The notes: generated by a model from the sequence alone, not told the origin. A stretch of DNA of 64,000 bases from Palaemon carinicauda (GCF_036898095.1 NC_090735.1:215369-279368); one strand, 5' to 3'; shown: positions 22,853 to 34,196, counted from the first letter of the stretch. A program made the numbers and translations.

Positions 22853-24710
22853 AATCTTTTGTTATTATTTTTCTTTGTCTCATTTGTCTTTTGGGACTTT
22901 TCAGATGAAGCCATGTAAGGCCTGGAGATGGAAGGCTTTACTAGGCCACCACTCTTCTTTTCTTTCTTTCTAGGATTTTTATAAGAGTCAACCTTAGGAT
23001 CATGAGCAGTAGGGCACTTACCTGACTTAGATGAAGGTGAGGATGATGGGGACCTTTTCCTCTTTGGAAGATCTTGTTTTCCAGTCTCCATCAAATCAGG
23101 TAGAGATTCTGCCTGAGACAATACATTTAAGGTGGTGGAAGCCACATTGGCTTCCTTGGAGGATTGTGCTAGAACTTCAACAGTTCGAGCACTTAACCCA
23201 GAAGGCTGGGCTACTACCTCTAGGGGAGATGCTCCTATCGGTGACAATACTTTTGGTGTGTTGGACACCATATTGACCTCTTTGGAGGTTTGTGCTCTGG
23301 CTTTTATAGCCTGAGCACTTGACCCAGATGGCTGGGCTACTACCACTAAGGGAGATGCACCTGACGGGCCAGGTGCTGCCACTGGTCCCCCTGTGGTAGT
23401 AAGGGGTAGTGGATTATAATCTTTTGTTGGCATCTTAACCGCGCGAGCAAAATTAAGTTGCCGATTGAGTAAATGCTTTGCATAACCTACACTTATATGT
23501 TCAGCATTTGCTTTCAAGATTGCAGCTTCTTCATTCTTGTATTCTCTACATCTTTTATCATTTGGTTTATGATTATCTTTACAGTTTGCACAGGTTGTAT
23601 CTCTGTTGCATTGGCCATGTACTAACAAAGAACAGTTAATACAGATCTTCGTATTATTGCAGTACCGGGAAGGGTGACCGTACTTGAAATAATTAAAGCA
23701 TTGTAAAGGCCTAGGTTTATATTCTCGAACACGTACTCTTTCATTCTCAATAATTATATGATCTGGTATAACAGGGGTTTCAAATGTTAAAACTACCATG
23801 CTTGTTTGAGGGATCTTACTTACTTTCCAAACATTAGCAGGGCACATGTCCAGAATTTCTGGTTCTGAGAATTCATATAGATCTTTATCAAAAACTACTC
23901 CTTTACCATAGCTGAAGCTCATATGTGGTTTAATATCCTTAATAGGATCAATTTCTGCAATCTTCATGCCACAAAGCATGTGAGCTTGAGTATCTGATTT
24001 TGCATTAATCAAAACAGATTGCTTACCGTATCTACTAATATCCTTACTTTTAATTAAACCAACTTTTTTTGTATAAATTTACTAATCTTATAATGGTTAT
24101 AATTATCTATCTTTCCAGATGCAATTATCCATGTTGGGGGCTTGGGGGTTCTTACTTCTGGAAGTCTATGCTCTATTTCTTTTTCCATCCATTCTTCTGG
24201 TTTATATACCTCTAGGTGTCTTGGTGCTTTATCACATAAAGCCCCAGAAATCAAACAATTGTCAATTTTTATGCTCTCTAAATTTTTATTTGCTTCTAAA
24301 GCAATCTCAAAACTTGAAAATGATACCCAAGCTTCCCAAAAGCCTTTACTACCATTAAGCTCCATTAAAATTTCTTTGATTGCTCCAAATCTACAGAAGG
24401 CTTCATGAATTATGTCATAGCTACAACCAATTGGTATGTTTTTTAAGTGGAGAATTTTCAGATTTTTTGTTGGATCTGGTAATGAGGCAGAACCAGAGAG
24501 TAAAGTATTACGGTTATTACAAGCATCATTTTCCACCAGTGCCGATAAATTGTCTTTAACAACACTGGTCAAAGAAGTATTGTTGGAGGAATCCTTTTTA
24601 TTGCCGAGGTTGTCAACAGAGCTTTCCCTATTTAAACAAGCAGAAGTCGTCAACGGTGTCTGGGGTTCGCCATTTGATCCAGGGGTACGGGGAATATTAA
24701 GTTTACTCAT
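22819..24710 (-). pseudogene. LINE ORF1 (RRM plus zinc knuckles), one-base frameshift
   Basis: ATG at 24710 opens a 218-codon frame ending at TAA 24054. The continuing frame runs to a stop at 22819. The two frames meet at an A7 run (plus-strand T7, 24064-24070). Eight A, or five, would keep one frame. Residues about 84-150 of the first part (LKILHLKNIP ... FGAIKEI ... WVSF) look like an RRM. The second part has zinc-knuckle sequence: CFNYFKYGHPSRYC, then CINCSLLVHGQC and CANCKDNHKPNDKRC. In the first knuckle the second Cys is Tyr (TAT at 23689-23691), a probable TGT-to-TAT change. The C-terminus is Pro/Ser/Lys-rich. The likely role is RNA chaperone/RNP protein of the element. Confidence 0.88.
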
Positions 24711-25488
24711 TAATTATTTTTTCAGGGGGAGGGAAGGGGTCATAATAACAATAAAAAAAAAAAAAAAACAATGGAAAAAAATATAGTTTAAGGGAGAGAA
24801 AAAATTAAGACTGTCTGAAATTCCAAAGAAGACACCGTTAGCCTTTCCTGGAATTAATTTCTCCACCAATGACACCTGAGAAAGCTGCTTACCAAATGTC
24901 CACTCCCTACCCTACCACAAAGGGATGGTACCACTATGATTAGAGTGGCTCAAGTGTATGCCAAACCCGCTTGATGGGACTGAGAGCATTTCAAGAATAC
25001 AATCATCCCCACTCTAATCATAGTGGCAGGCAAACCGGACAGAATGCCGAGAGTCCTATCTCTATAAAATTGCCAACCCCTGGAATCCGAAGGCCAAATT
25101 TCCTAAGAGATAGTTCCGCGTGTCAGTATGGGAATACTGACACTCCTAGGTGTATAAACATTTTCGGGCAGTTGGCAAGACCACCACAGCTCCCACAATT
25201 GATTTTGAAATAAAAACCGATCATGGATACAATGTCCCCTCTAAAAAACCTGGACAGTGAAATGGGTAAAAGAGTTTTGACAGCAAGGTTGGAGACAGCT
25301 GATAATTATGCAGGAGGAATAAGCAATAAGAGGTAATAGAAAAAGAATGAGAGAAATTTAGAGTCAAACTGAGGAAAAGATATTCCCAGTTCGAGAGCCC
25401 TCTTGCCCGTCACAAGCCTTTCAGCACGGGAATGATATGCCGTGCTGAAGCCCAATGACTTCATCAAGGCATTCTCTCGTTAAGAGGG
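24711..25488 (-). other. LINE 5' UTR with structured elements
   Basis: 778 bases from the 5' boundary to the ORF1 ATG. It would be expected to hold the internal promoter, as in other non-LTR elements. Visible structures are the 5'-terminal complementary segments (25392-25404 with 25474-25488), a 10-bp perfect hairpin (25420-25429 / 25440-25449), and an 18-bp perfect inverted repeat (24931-24948 / 25009-25026). An A-run precedes ORF1 (plus strand 24753-24768 is itself A-rich). Confidence 0.7.
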
Positions 25489-25501
25489 AGAGCAAATATG
25501 G
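25489..25501. repeat. Target-site duplication (5' side of the LINE)
   Basis: AGAGCAAATATGG, identical to 18893-18905. Confidence 0.95.
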
Positions 25502-25585
25502 AGAAAACCATTTGGTTTGACTGGTGGAGAAATGAAAATAAAATTCAGCTAAATTATGGCTGTACAGAAGAATGTTGAAGAATCC

Positions 25586-25675
<90 letters not shown>

Positions 25676-25961
25676 CAAATGAGAAGGTATAGAGAAGAGT
25701 GAATCAGGAGAGATCACATCTAATAGGGATAAGGAGGAGGCAGATGGAATTTCTAGGACATGTCATAAGGAAAGATCAAACCTTTGTGCCTTACGGGAAA
25801 GATAGAGAGGAGAAGAGCAAGAGGCCGGCAAAGGAAACAGTTTCTGTACAGCTTACTGGAGGAGGTAAATGAAAAGGTAACAACTGGACAATTTATACAG
25901 AGAGGTGGAGAGAGGACCAGGTGGAGGCAATTGACAGCCCACGTCCAGGACATAGCCCCTG

Positions 25962-25968
<7 letters not shown>
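25502..25968 (+). pseudogene. LINE polymerase C-terminal relic split by (GA)n
   Basis: Plus-strand reading gives LYRRMLKNP, then a GA tract translating as repeated Glu-Arg, then a RVNQERS-type block, RRRQMEFLGHVIRKDQ-like sequence, and GKIERRRARGRQRKQF near 25801-25845. The 'ERSLL ... RRQ ... LGH ... GKIEGRRARGRQR' series is a familiar C-terminal end of decapod LINE polymerases. Copy B has the same relic at 43934-44380. Confidence 0.75.
25589..25671. repeat. (GA)n microsatellite inside the LINE relic
   Basis: About 82 bp of GA. The paralogous site at 44018-44072 has a shorter GA tract ending in poly(G). Confidence 0.97.

Positions 25969-26000
<32 letters not shown>
25960..26000. repeat. (GATA)n tetranucleotide repeat
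   Basis: About ten GATA units following the LINE relic. Copy B has a degenerate counterpart at 44375-44425. Confidence 0.95.
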
Positions 26001-26002
<2 letters not shown>

Positions 26003-26409
26003 GTATAGGTTGAAAAAGACAAGGACACCCCCTCCCACCCACTTGCGGTAAAAGTTTAGTCATCTATTAACTAATGAGGTGTTTATACCTATCCGATAAT
26101 ATAATGAGGAAAAAATATTGCATTTTAATACAAAACAAATCATTTCAATTTTCAGTTTTCCCAAGAATATTTTCTAAGAAAAATAAGTTAAGAAAATACC
26201 TTGTTTTGATTTATGTCTTTTTTTCACAGCACTTTCCTGCTTCACTTTAAACTGAATTTCAATGTCTTGTTAGTATAGGGTCCCTTATTCCACCAAACAC
26301 TTGTTTAATTGCATGAACTGACATAAGGACGACTTAATCTAAACCTATAGATAATCTGTTTCTGGGAATATAATCTACGTCATAATGTTTCAAATTATTT
26401 TATGATTAA
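26001..26409. other. Non-coding segment shared with copy B
   Basis: No gene seen. Matches about 44427-44852. Confidence 0.55.
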
Positions 26410-26608
26410 TACCTTCTGTGGTTTCAGATTCATGAGAATAGATACTCGCCAGAACGTCAGCCGGACAAGCCCAGCCCCACAAGTCTGGTGCCCAACCACA
26501 GCAGTGGCTTCTCCAGTAAACATCTTAAATTTATTAGCCCCGGTCTGGGATCCATCTGTCGCCATGTGAATGCTATAGGCGAACACCTTACCACTGTACT
26601 AGCCAGTA
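26410..26608 (-). repeat. tRNA-derived SINE family S2, near full length
   Basis: Minus-strand head CTGGCTAGTACAGTGGTAAG with A-box-like spacing and a B-box-like region at GATGGATCCCAG, then the body with CTTGTCCGGCTGACGTTCTG. It shares the body with 8714-8885 and 40445-40640. Confidence 0.8.
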
Positions 26609-27411
26609 TAAACAAGTTTCAGTATCTAATAGACACTAGTGAAACAAAGTAACTAAAATACAAAGACCTATTATAATTGAAACTAAAAGTCTTACGTCAC
26701 GAGAGAAGTATTGAAATCTACGCAACCAACCAGTCAGTACTGATGCCACATGCTTGTGTTACATTAAAGGAGCCGAAATCCTTTAATATGTACCACCGCC
26801 AGGTTTCCACATGCAGACGTCACCAGCCAGGAGGCACAGAAGGATATTTAGATTTACAGAATAAAAGATGTATTAATAAATGAGATCCAAACTTGTTTTT
26901 ACATCGACTTCGCGTCTCCTGGGGGACCACCATTAACGACTGGGATTTTTATTAACAAAATTTCCTAGCTTTTTAAAAGTCTCGGTAATACCCTCTTACC
27001 TGTTTATATTAATCACACCATCTGCAAAAGAGAAAAAAACATGATTATTATCAAATATGAAACTGATTATGAACAGCAAATTTTCAATGGATAATATCCA
27101 ACATGACCACTAATAATTATTTAAGTTTTTAAGGAAAATTAATTATTTTCTTGTTTTCTCTGAGTTACGTTAAGGTAGATTTGATAAGTGATATTGACTA
27201 AAGGATATAACTTCAAATATTTGAGATTGAAACTTTCAACTTTTGTACGTGACATAAAATTTAGCGAATCCTACTCTGTGTCCAAGATTTCTGTGTGGCA
27301 TGAGACTACATAAGCGTTCTGAAAGTAACATTGTTAAGTAATTAGGTAAGTAGACAAGTAACCAATTAAGTAAGTTTGTATGTAACCAATGAAGTAAGTA
27401 AATAAGTAACC
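26609..27411. other. Non-coding segment shared with copy B
   Basis: Matches 48837-49600 in order. No coding signal is seen. ORFs here are short and not conserved in meaning between the copies. Confidence 0.55.
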
Positions 27412-27680
27412 AATTAAGTTTGCAAGTAACCAATTAAATTTGTAAGTAACCAATTAAATTTGTAAGTAACCAATTAAATTTGTAAGTAACCAATTAAATT
27501 TGTAAGTAACCAATTAAGTTTGTAAGTAACCAATTAAATTTGTAAGTAAACAAATAAGTTTGTAAGTAACCAATTAAATTTGTAAGTAACCAATTAAATT
27601 TGTAAGTAACCAATTAAATTTGTAAGTAAACAAATAAGTTTGTAAGTAACCAATTAAGTTTGTAAGTAACCAATTAAGTA
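27350..27680. repeat. 20-bp minisatellite (AAGTAACCAATTAAATTTGT)
   Basis: About 14 regular 20-bp units at 27411-27680, preceded by more degenerate units. The homologous site in copy B (49545-49635) has only a few degenerate units, so the array expanded in A or contracted in B after duplication. Confidence 0.95.
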
Positions 27681-27888
27681 ATAAGACTGGCAATATGAAC
27701 CTGTCGTAGTATCGTAAGAAATATAAAAATAATAAAAGGCCAACACCGCTTAAGAAATTGATCTAACTTGGCAGCCAGTTCATCGAGATGTGATTTCTAA
27801 TAGTCATTCACTTTTCAAGATCATTTAACAAAATGAAAAATTGAAGCGATGTATAACAGAGGGTCAACAAACAGTCAATAAATCATAT

Positions 27889-27893
27889 TATTA

Positions 27894-27986
<93 letters not shown>

Positions 27987-28075
27987 GCTATGCTACAATT
28001 CTAGTTAGAAAAGCAGATGCTAGAAACCCGAGAACTCCAACAAAAAATTGGTACTGGGGAATGAATAATGATACT
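27889..28075 (-). repeat. L-TAA LINE 3' end, minus orientation
   Basis: About 95 bp of ATT repeats followed by AGCTATGCTACAATTCTAGT and the start of the family 3' UTR. Paralogous to 49842-50010. Confidence 0.88.
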
Positions 28076-28409
28076 TAATACGTATTTAGGAAATGATCTA
28101 TTAAAAAATATGATGATTTTTTTTTAGATATAGATATATTTCTAAATCTGATTCAAATGTGTTGGATCAACAACAAAGACTGACTTATTTCGTCCTGACT
28201 ATCTCCCCCAATTTCCCCTTCCCAAACACACACACGATGACTTCACCCGAATGCACCTTTAATATTTCTCACAAATCCTCAAATGTAACTTCGTATAATT
28301 AACATCAGCTAAGGCTGAAGTGTCCAGAACAGGTGACACCTTGGTCAAATGGCACTTTTAAAACTGACAAGTCCTGCGAAGATTCACGAAGACTTAAAAT
28401 AAATATGTA

Positions 28410-28746
28410 GTTTAAAGGTTTAAAGGCTGATCACGAATGGCAGAGGCAAGGGACAATGGTATTGCCCTATCGAGCAGGACAATGCCCTAGAGACTGACCA
28501 TATACAGTAGACACATGATCAGCACCAAAGCCCCCTCTCCACCCAAGCTAGGACCGAGGAGGGCCAGGCAATGGCTACTGATGACTCAGCAGATAGACCC
28601 GTAGCCTCCCCCAAACCCACCATCCTTACCTCATAAGGATGGTATGGTTGCAGGGACCAAAGGAACTAACGATTTTGAGCGAGGCTCGAGCCCCAGTCTG
28701 GCGTTCCCCAGTCAGGGACGTTACCACATCGGCCACCACAACCCCT
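28410..28746 (-). repeat. tRNA-derived SINE family S1, well preserved
   Basis: The minus-strand head TGTGGTGGCCGATGTGGTAA supplies a good A box (TGGCCGATGTGG). It is followed by GGGGCTCGAGCCTCG at the B-box position (one change from GGTTCGANTCC-type). The body and the TTTAAACCTTTAAACTAC tail follow. Confidence 0.88.
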
Positions 28747-29048
28747 ACGCAATTGGTTAACAAAACTATTCAAACTCGAGATTTGATAAACGAGAAATAT
28801 TTTGATTTATCGTCAATATCTGACATAGGGTTAAATGACTTAGACAAGGTTAAGACTACTGAAATGACCCCTCCCTCCTTTACGCTTGCTTTTTAAGTGC
28901 TTCGATTATGTGGATTTGACAATTAACGCAAATTACGCAGGTTAAGATACGCAAAATACATAAGAACATACTGTTAAAATACCGTAATTTTAATGGGAAA
29001 TTCTCCGTGAAAATTTACTGTTCTCAGCCGTGTTTAGGTAAAATACAG

Positions 29049-29129
<81 letters not shown>

Positions 29130-29969
29130 GTTTAAAAAGAACAGCAAGTTTAATCGGAAATTCTCCGTAAAAAAAAGATTGTTCTAAGCCATATTTCAGT
29201 AAAATAAAGGCGACCGTAATTTTTACCTTACTTTGTCGTAATCTATTACGGGTTGGTGTCCGTAATATTACTCCTTTACGTCAATATATCAGTTTTAAAA
29301 ACGATAAATGCCTGGCCACATTTATTCCATTTTTTACAGTTTTTTTGCGGTAAATATTTAACAGTTTATACTCAAATTCAATGAGATCTGTGCTAATAGG
29401 AAAGCCGAGAATTGGAGCATTGTACACTAAGTGGTTGAAATGTAGTAATCGTATTAGTCCAGATATATAGTGAGAGACTTTAACCTGTCTTTTCTACCAT
29501 TTATCTCAGTAGAGATAGGATTCCTCTTCTGTATAGGACCAGAAAAGCAGTAACCCTTAAAGGGAAAGTGAAATATGTAAAACCCTCACACCTAATGATT
29601 AAACAATGGCTTAATAATTATAGTTTTCTTTATCTTGAAGAACCCAAGCTATTGTTTTCAATACATAATTGTAAACGATGTTTACTGATTTATATGTAAC
29701 TAATTTCAATGCCAAAACCAATTAAACTATAAAAAAGCACTAATAGAAAGATTTAATTCTTATGGCAATCTATTCTAAGTTACCCTAACCAGCAAACGAT
29801 GACAGATTAAACACACGCCCTTCGCAAAACCTTCGAGTTTGGCGAATCAAGAAATTTGGAGTTCCTTTGCAATCTGTTAGTAATAGGTCTATTGAAATTA
29901 AAGAATTGATAAATGAGAAATATTTCGACAATGTTATCTGAAACATGGTTAAATTGACATGTATTAATT
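28747..29969. other. AT-rich stretch with local duplications and a (GA)n tract
   Basis: 28985-29048 recurs at about 29140-29213 on the far side of the GA array (words GGAAATTCTCCGT, GTAAAATA, AGGCGA). 28745-28960 is related to 29760-29955 plus 30248-30420. A LINE L2C 3' UTR fragment lies at 29445-29580 (TGTATAGGACCAGAAAAGCA). No gene seen. Confidence 0.55.
29050..29125. repeat. (GA)n microsatellite
   Basis: About 75 bp of GA between two copies of a short direct repeat. Confidence 0.97.
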
Positions 29970-30247
29970 GGAGGGGATTTTCATACACTCAAATATGAAC
30001 TAAGTTTTAAGTCTGTGACAACGATGTCCAAACCTATGGCTGATTACGGGAATAGGACATTTTGCTTGACCGTGACCTTGACCAGAATTTGATCATTTCT
30101 AGCTTTTTACATGCCAGTTAATCCTTGCAAGTTTCATAACTCCACGATTAAAATTGTGGCCAGGAAGCTCTTCACAAACAAACACACTAACACAAGGGCA
30201 CAGACGACTGAAAACATAGCCTCCTTCCAACTTCATTGGCGGAGGTA
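29970..30247 (-). repeat. GGTCA-rich element M1, truncated
   Basis: Plus strand starts at ATGTATTAATTGGAGGGGAT, has only sparse TGACC words, and ends TTCATTGGCGGAGGTAAT. It interrupts the local duplication: flanking sequences at 29,955 and 30,248 are contiguous near 28,834. Confidence 0.8.
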
Positions 30248-30508
30248 ATGACTTCGACCAAGCTAAGATTACGGAAATTATCCCTTCATACACGCATGCT
30301 TTCTTTCATATTACGAGAGAGGGAAAGTTATAGGGGGGGGGGGGGCGGCTTCCGAAATGTTAATATAATGTGGATTTGACAATTAACACAAATTACGCAG
30401 TGATATACGCAAAATACTTAAAAGCGTATAAGTACGACTAACTGATCTTGAAAGGTTCGTAGTGCGTAGAGTTGCATTGAGTGATAGGATTAGAGAAGCA
30501 GCAATGTA

Positions 30509-30512
<4 letters not shown>

Positions 30513-30593
<81 letters not shown>
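30513..30593. repeat. (GA)n microsatellite
   Basis: Pure GA tract of about 80 bp. Confidence 0.97.
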
Positions 30594-30596
<3 letters not shown>

Positions 30597-30964
30597 TCGA
30601 AGTACCTTCTTTCGTTTTCTAACCTCCAGCATAATTTCCACATTTTCTGATATCAAATCTGAAATTCCTGCTCACTTCTCATAAAATACAAAGTGAGTAG
30701 GCCTACTGATCACACCAAAAAGACAGTTACTATACGCAAAATAATATAAAAGCAGCCGGCGTAGCGTATACCATTGCGTATCGATGCTCGAACATTTAAT
30801 GTCACTTCACTCGTTGCGTAAACAATTTGCTTTACTTCTTTGCTTGCTTGATAAGGGTTAATGCTTTCCTGGTCCTATAAAAACATGGGAACTACTCACT
30901 ACAGGGCGTACAAAATCAGTTTATTGTATAGCATACACTCTTAAGTATTTGGCGTATCACACAG
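30594..30964. other. Unassigned AT-rich stretch
   Basis: No gene or known repeat recognised. Confidence 0.4.
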
Positions 30965-31220
<256 letters not shown>

Positions 31221-31500
31221 CATATATTGGGATTCGCTTATCTCAAAAGCTATTTGACCGAATCTCATGAAATTATGTGGGATGATTGGCCATGATCCAA
31301 GGACGATTTGATTAGATTTTGGGTGTGATTGGGGTCAAAGGTCGAGGTCATGGAAAGGTAAAAATATGGTATTTTTCTTTATCGTGCTCATCTTTTATCT
31401 GATTTACATGAAACTAGTGTCAAAATGTGCGTAATTGAATTGCCTATCTTGTGATGTGGCGTTGGCGAAGGTATGCGCTTTACCGAGAGCTCGTTCTAGT
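31221..31500 (+). repeat. Short interspersed repeat related to M1 (conserved end words)
   Basis: Includes GGGGTCAAAGGTCGAGGTCA and ends GGCGAAGGTATGCGCTTTAC then CGAGAGCTCGTTCTAGTT, similar to the M1 end GGCGGAGGTCTGCGCTCTAC. Only one copy is in the window. Confidence 0.45.
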
Positions 31501-32640
31501 TATTCATTTTATTTCTTTCGTGACTTTATCTCTCCGTAAGTAGAGATAATTATATTTAGTTGTATAAAGTGCTCTAAGTGCTTCGATAATGTAGATTTAA
31601 CAAACAAGGACGATTTGATTAGATTTTGGGTGTGATTGGGGACAACTCTTGTCCGTCATATTCGTGTCCAGCAAAACTGGACAAAACCGTTTTCACTAAA
31701 TGTATATATTTATACTAGATAGATATTTCATTTGGGTTGCACTATTTCGAACGTCACCTTCAATACATAGACGTAAAAAAATACATTTAAAATTCTGTCC
31801 GATATGGCCAGACAAATGCTTGGTGCTTATCTACATAAAAAGTACCATGTTGAGCCCTTTCTCTTAATTGCCAATTACCTATTAGTGGTATTAACACTGC
31901 AATCTTGTTTCACGATCCTACATTAAAATAATATGAACATTGTCTTCGGTTGTTCGAAATATTCACAAAAATCGAATAGGAAATATTTTTTTTCACGGTG
32001 TAATGGCCGACCAAAACCTTTCTAGAAGTCACCGGCTCAAAGTATTTGTCGAAAATTATTTTTCCGGTATTCTCTTGACTATAATCGAATTTATAACCTT
32101 TATAAAATCAAAAACATCTCCCTAATATAAAGAAAAATAGTAAATACATCTTATTTTCACCACTAGCTCACCTTGACCACCGTACGTCTTCAGCTCCAGA
32201 TGACCAGAAGCACAGTGACTTTTTCAAATAGGAATTGGTGCTTTGGCCAATCAGAGACCTCAACGTTGCCTGTCATTTCTATTGCCGTCTCTCATTGGCT
32301 TAAAGCTTCGTAATCTGGCAAGAGGCTTTGGAAGCGCTTGTCCAATTGGCTGGTGGGATTAGAACTAATTTTCAGGAATTGTTTTTACATCTATAATTCA
32401 TTCCATTAGTATCTACAACTAATAAAATTGGATAATAAACATATAAGTTTATAAATCAATCAATAGAAAAAAAAATCATTACATTCATGAACAATTAAGG
32501 TGGATAAGAACCAAAAAAATATGAAATAGAAATTCGAAAAAAAACGCGTCCGTATCCCAAAATAAGTTTACGCATGTATAAATATGCACAAACTCATAAG
32601 CGTATTATCCGCTGTGCATTTCTGGGATGACAAGATAAGA
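31501..32640. other. Unassigned AT-rich stretch with a CCAAT-box cluster
   Basis: No gene identified. 32245-32356 has several CCAAT/ATTGG words (GGCCAATCAGAG, CTCATTGGCTT, TCCAATTGGCTGG). 31605-31641 is an exact copy of 31298-31334. Confidence 0.45.
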
Positions 32641-32644
32641 GACA

Positions 32645-32690
32645 AAGCTTGTAGCATCCTGCTTTTCCAACCAGGGTTGTAGTTTAGCTG

Positions 32691-32746
<56 letters not shown>
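32645..32746 (+). repeat. L-TAA LINE 3' end with (AAT)n tail
   Basis: GTAGCATCCTGCTTTTCCAA, then CAGGGTTGTAGTTTAGCTGA and about 55 bp of AAT. Confidence 0.88.
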
Positions 32747-32748
<2 letters not shown>

Positions 32749-32905
32749 ATTGAGACGTGAGATTAAAATCTTAATTTGCAATCTTTATTTGAAAACGTGT
32801 TACATATATGTCTCCCTACGTCATATTGAAGTGTAAGCCTGGAATTATAGAAGAGTAATAATAGTCTTTTTATTTAAATTAATTTCCAAAATGTAAACTT
32901 TCTAT

Positions 32906-33030
<125 letters not shown>

Positions 33031-33035
33031 CCCGT

Positions 33036-33170
33036 CTTTCAATCCCTATCTTTTCCTGTATCCCAATTCTTTCGCTGGCTCATTTTTCTCACGGTCTCAC
33101 GGTTTGGGAGTCAATTAAATTAATGCAGTTGGAAAGAATTGGGATACGGGAAAAGATGGGAGATTGAAAG
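33036..33170. repeat. Inverted repeat, ~38-bp arms, 58-nt loop
   Basis: 33036-33073 (CTTTCAATCC ... CAATTCTTTC) and 33132-33170 are reverse complements apart from a few substitutions and one single-base indel. It could be a fold-back element remnant or a hairpin transcript. Confidence 0.8.
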
Positions 33171-34154
<984 letters not shown>

Positions 34155-34196
34155 TATGTTACTGTCTGTGAATAAATGGAAATGAAATATAAGAAT

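Larger units (their letters stand above)
18906..25488 (-). mobile_element. Full-length non-LTR retrotransposon, 6,583 bp, I-group-like
   Basis: Flanked by 13-bp target-site duplications, with an empty site in the paralogous segment, so both ends are defined. Read on the minus strand: 5' UTR 25488-24711 (778 bp), ORF1 24710-22819, ORF2 22852-19133, 3' UTR 19132-about 18923, and a 3' tail of ATTCA-type pentamers (18906-18922). ORF1 carries an RRM-like region plus zinc knuckles. ORF2 carries APE endonuclease, reverse transcriptase, RNase H and a CCHC motif. Only two reading-frame lesions are visible: one base lacking in an A-run in ORF1 and one TAG in ORF2. That marks a young copy. It differs in sequence from the plus-strand element at 10.9-16.4 kb. 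Placement in the I/Nimb group rests on domain order and the RNase H. Confidence 0.93.
16831..28260 (+). repeat. Segmental duplication, copy A
   Basis: From the CTATACGAG...GGCCATTAACAGTCGCC junction onward this interval matches 41,831-51,735 in the same orientation and order. Matching blocks are 16831-18905, 25489-26409, 26585-28110 and 28180-28260. Copy A alone has the full-length LINE (18906-25488) and an expanded 20-bp minisatellite (27.41-27.68 kb). The similarity looks high by eye. I did not compute identity. Confidence 0.9.

Noticed and set aside
19133..24710. Host gene with RNA-binding and endonuclease domains
   Set aside because: Domain order, target-site duplications and tail identify it as a LINE.
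28700..28746. Functional tRNA gene
   Set aside because: A- and B-box-like words are present, but the head continues into a shared SINE body and no clean cloverleaf acceptor stem is evident.
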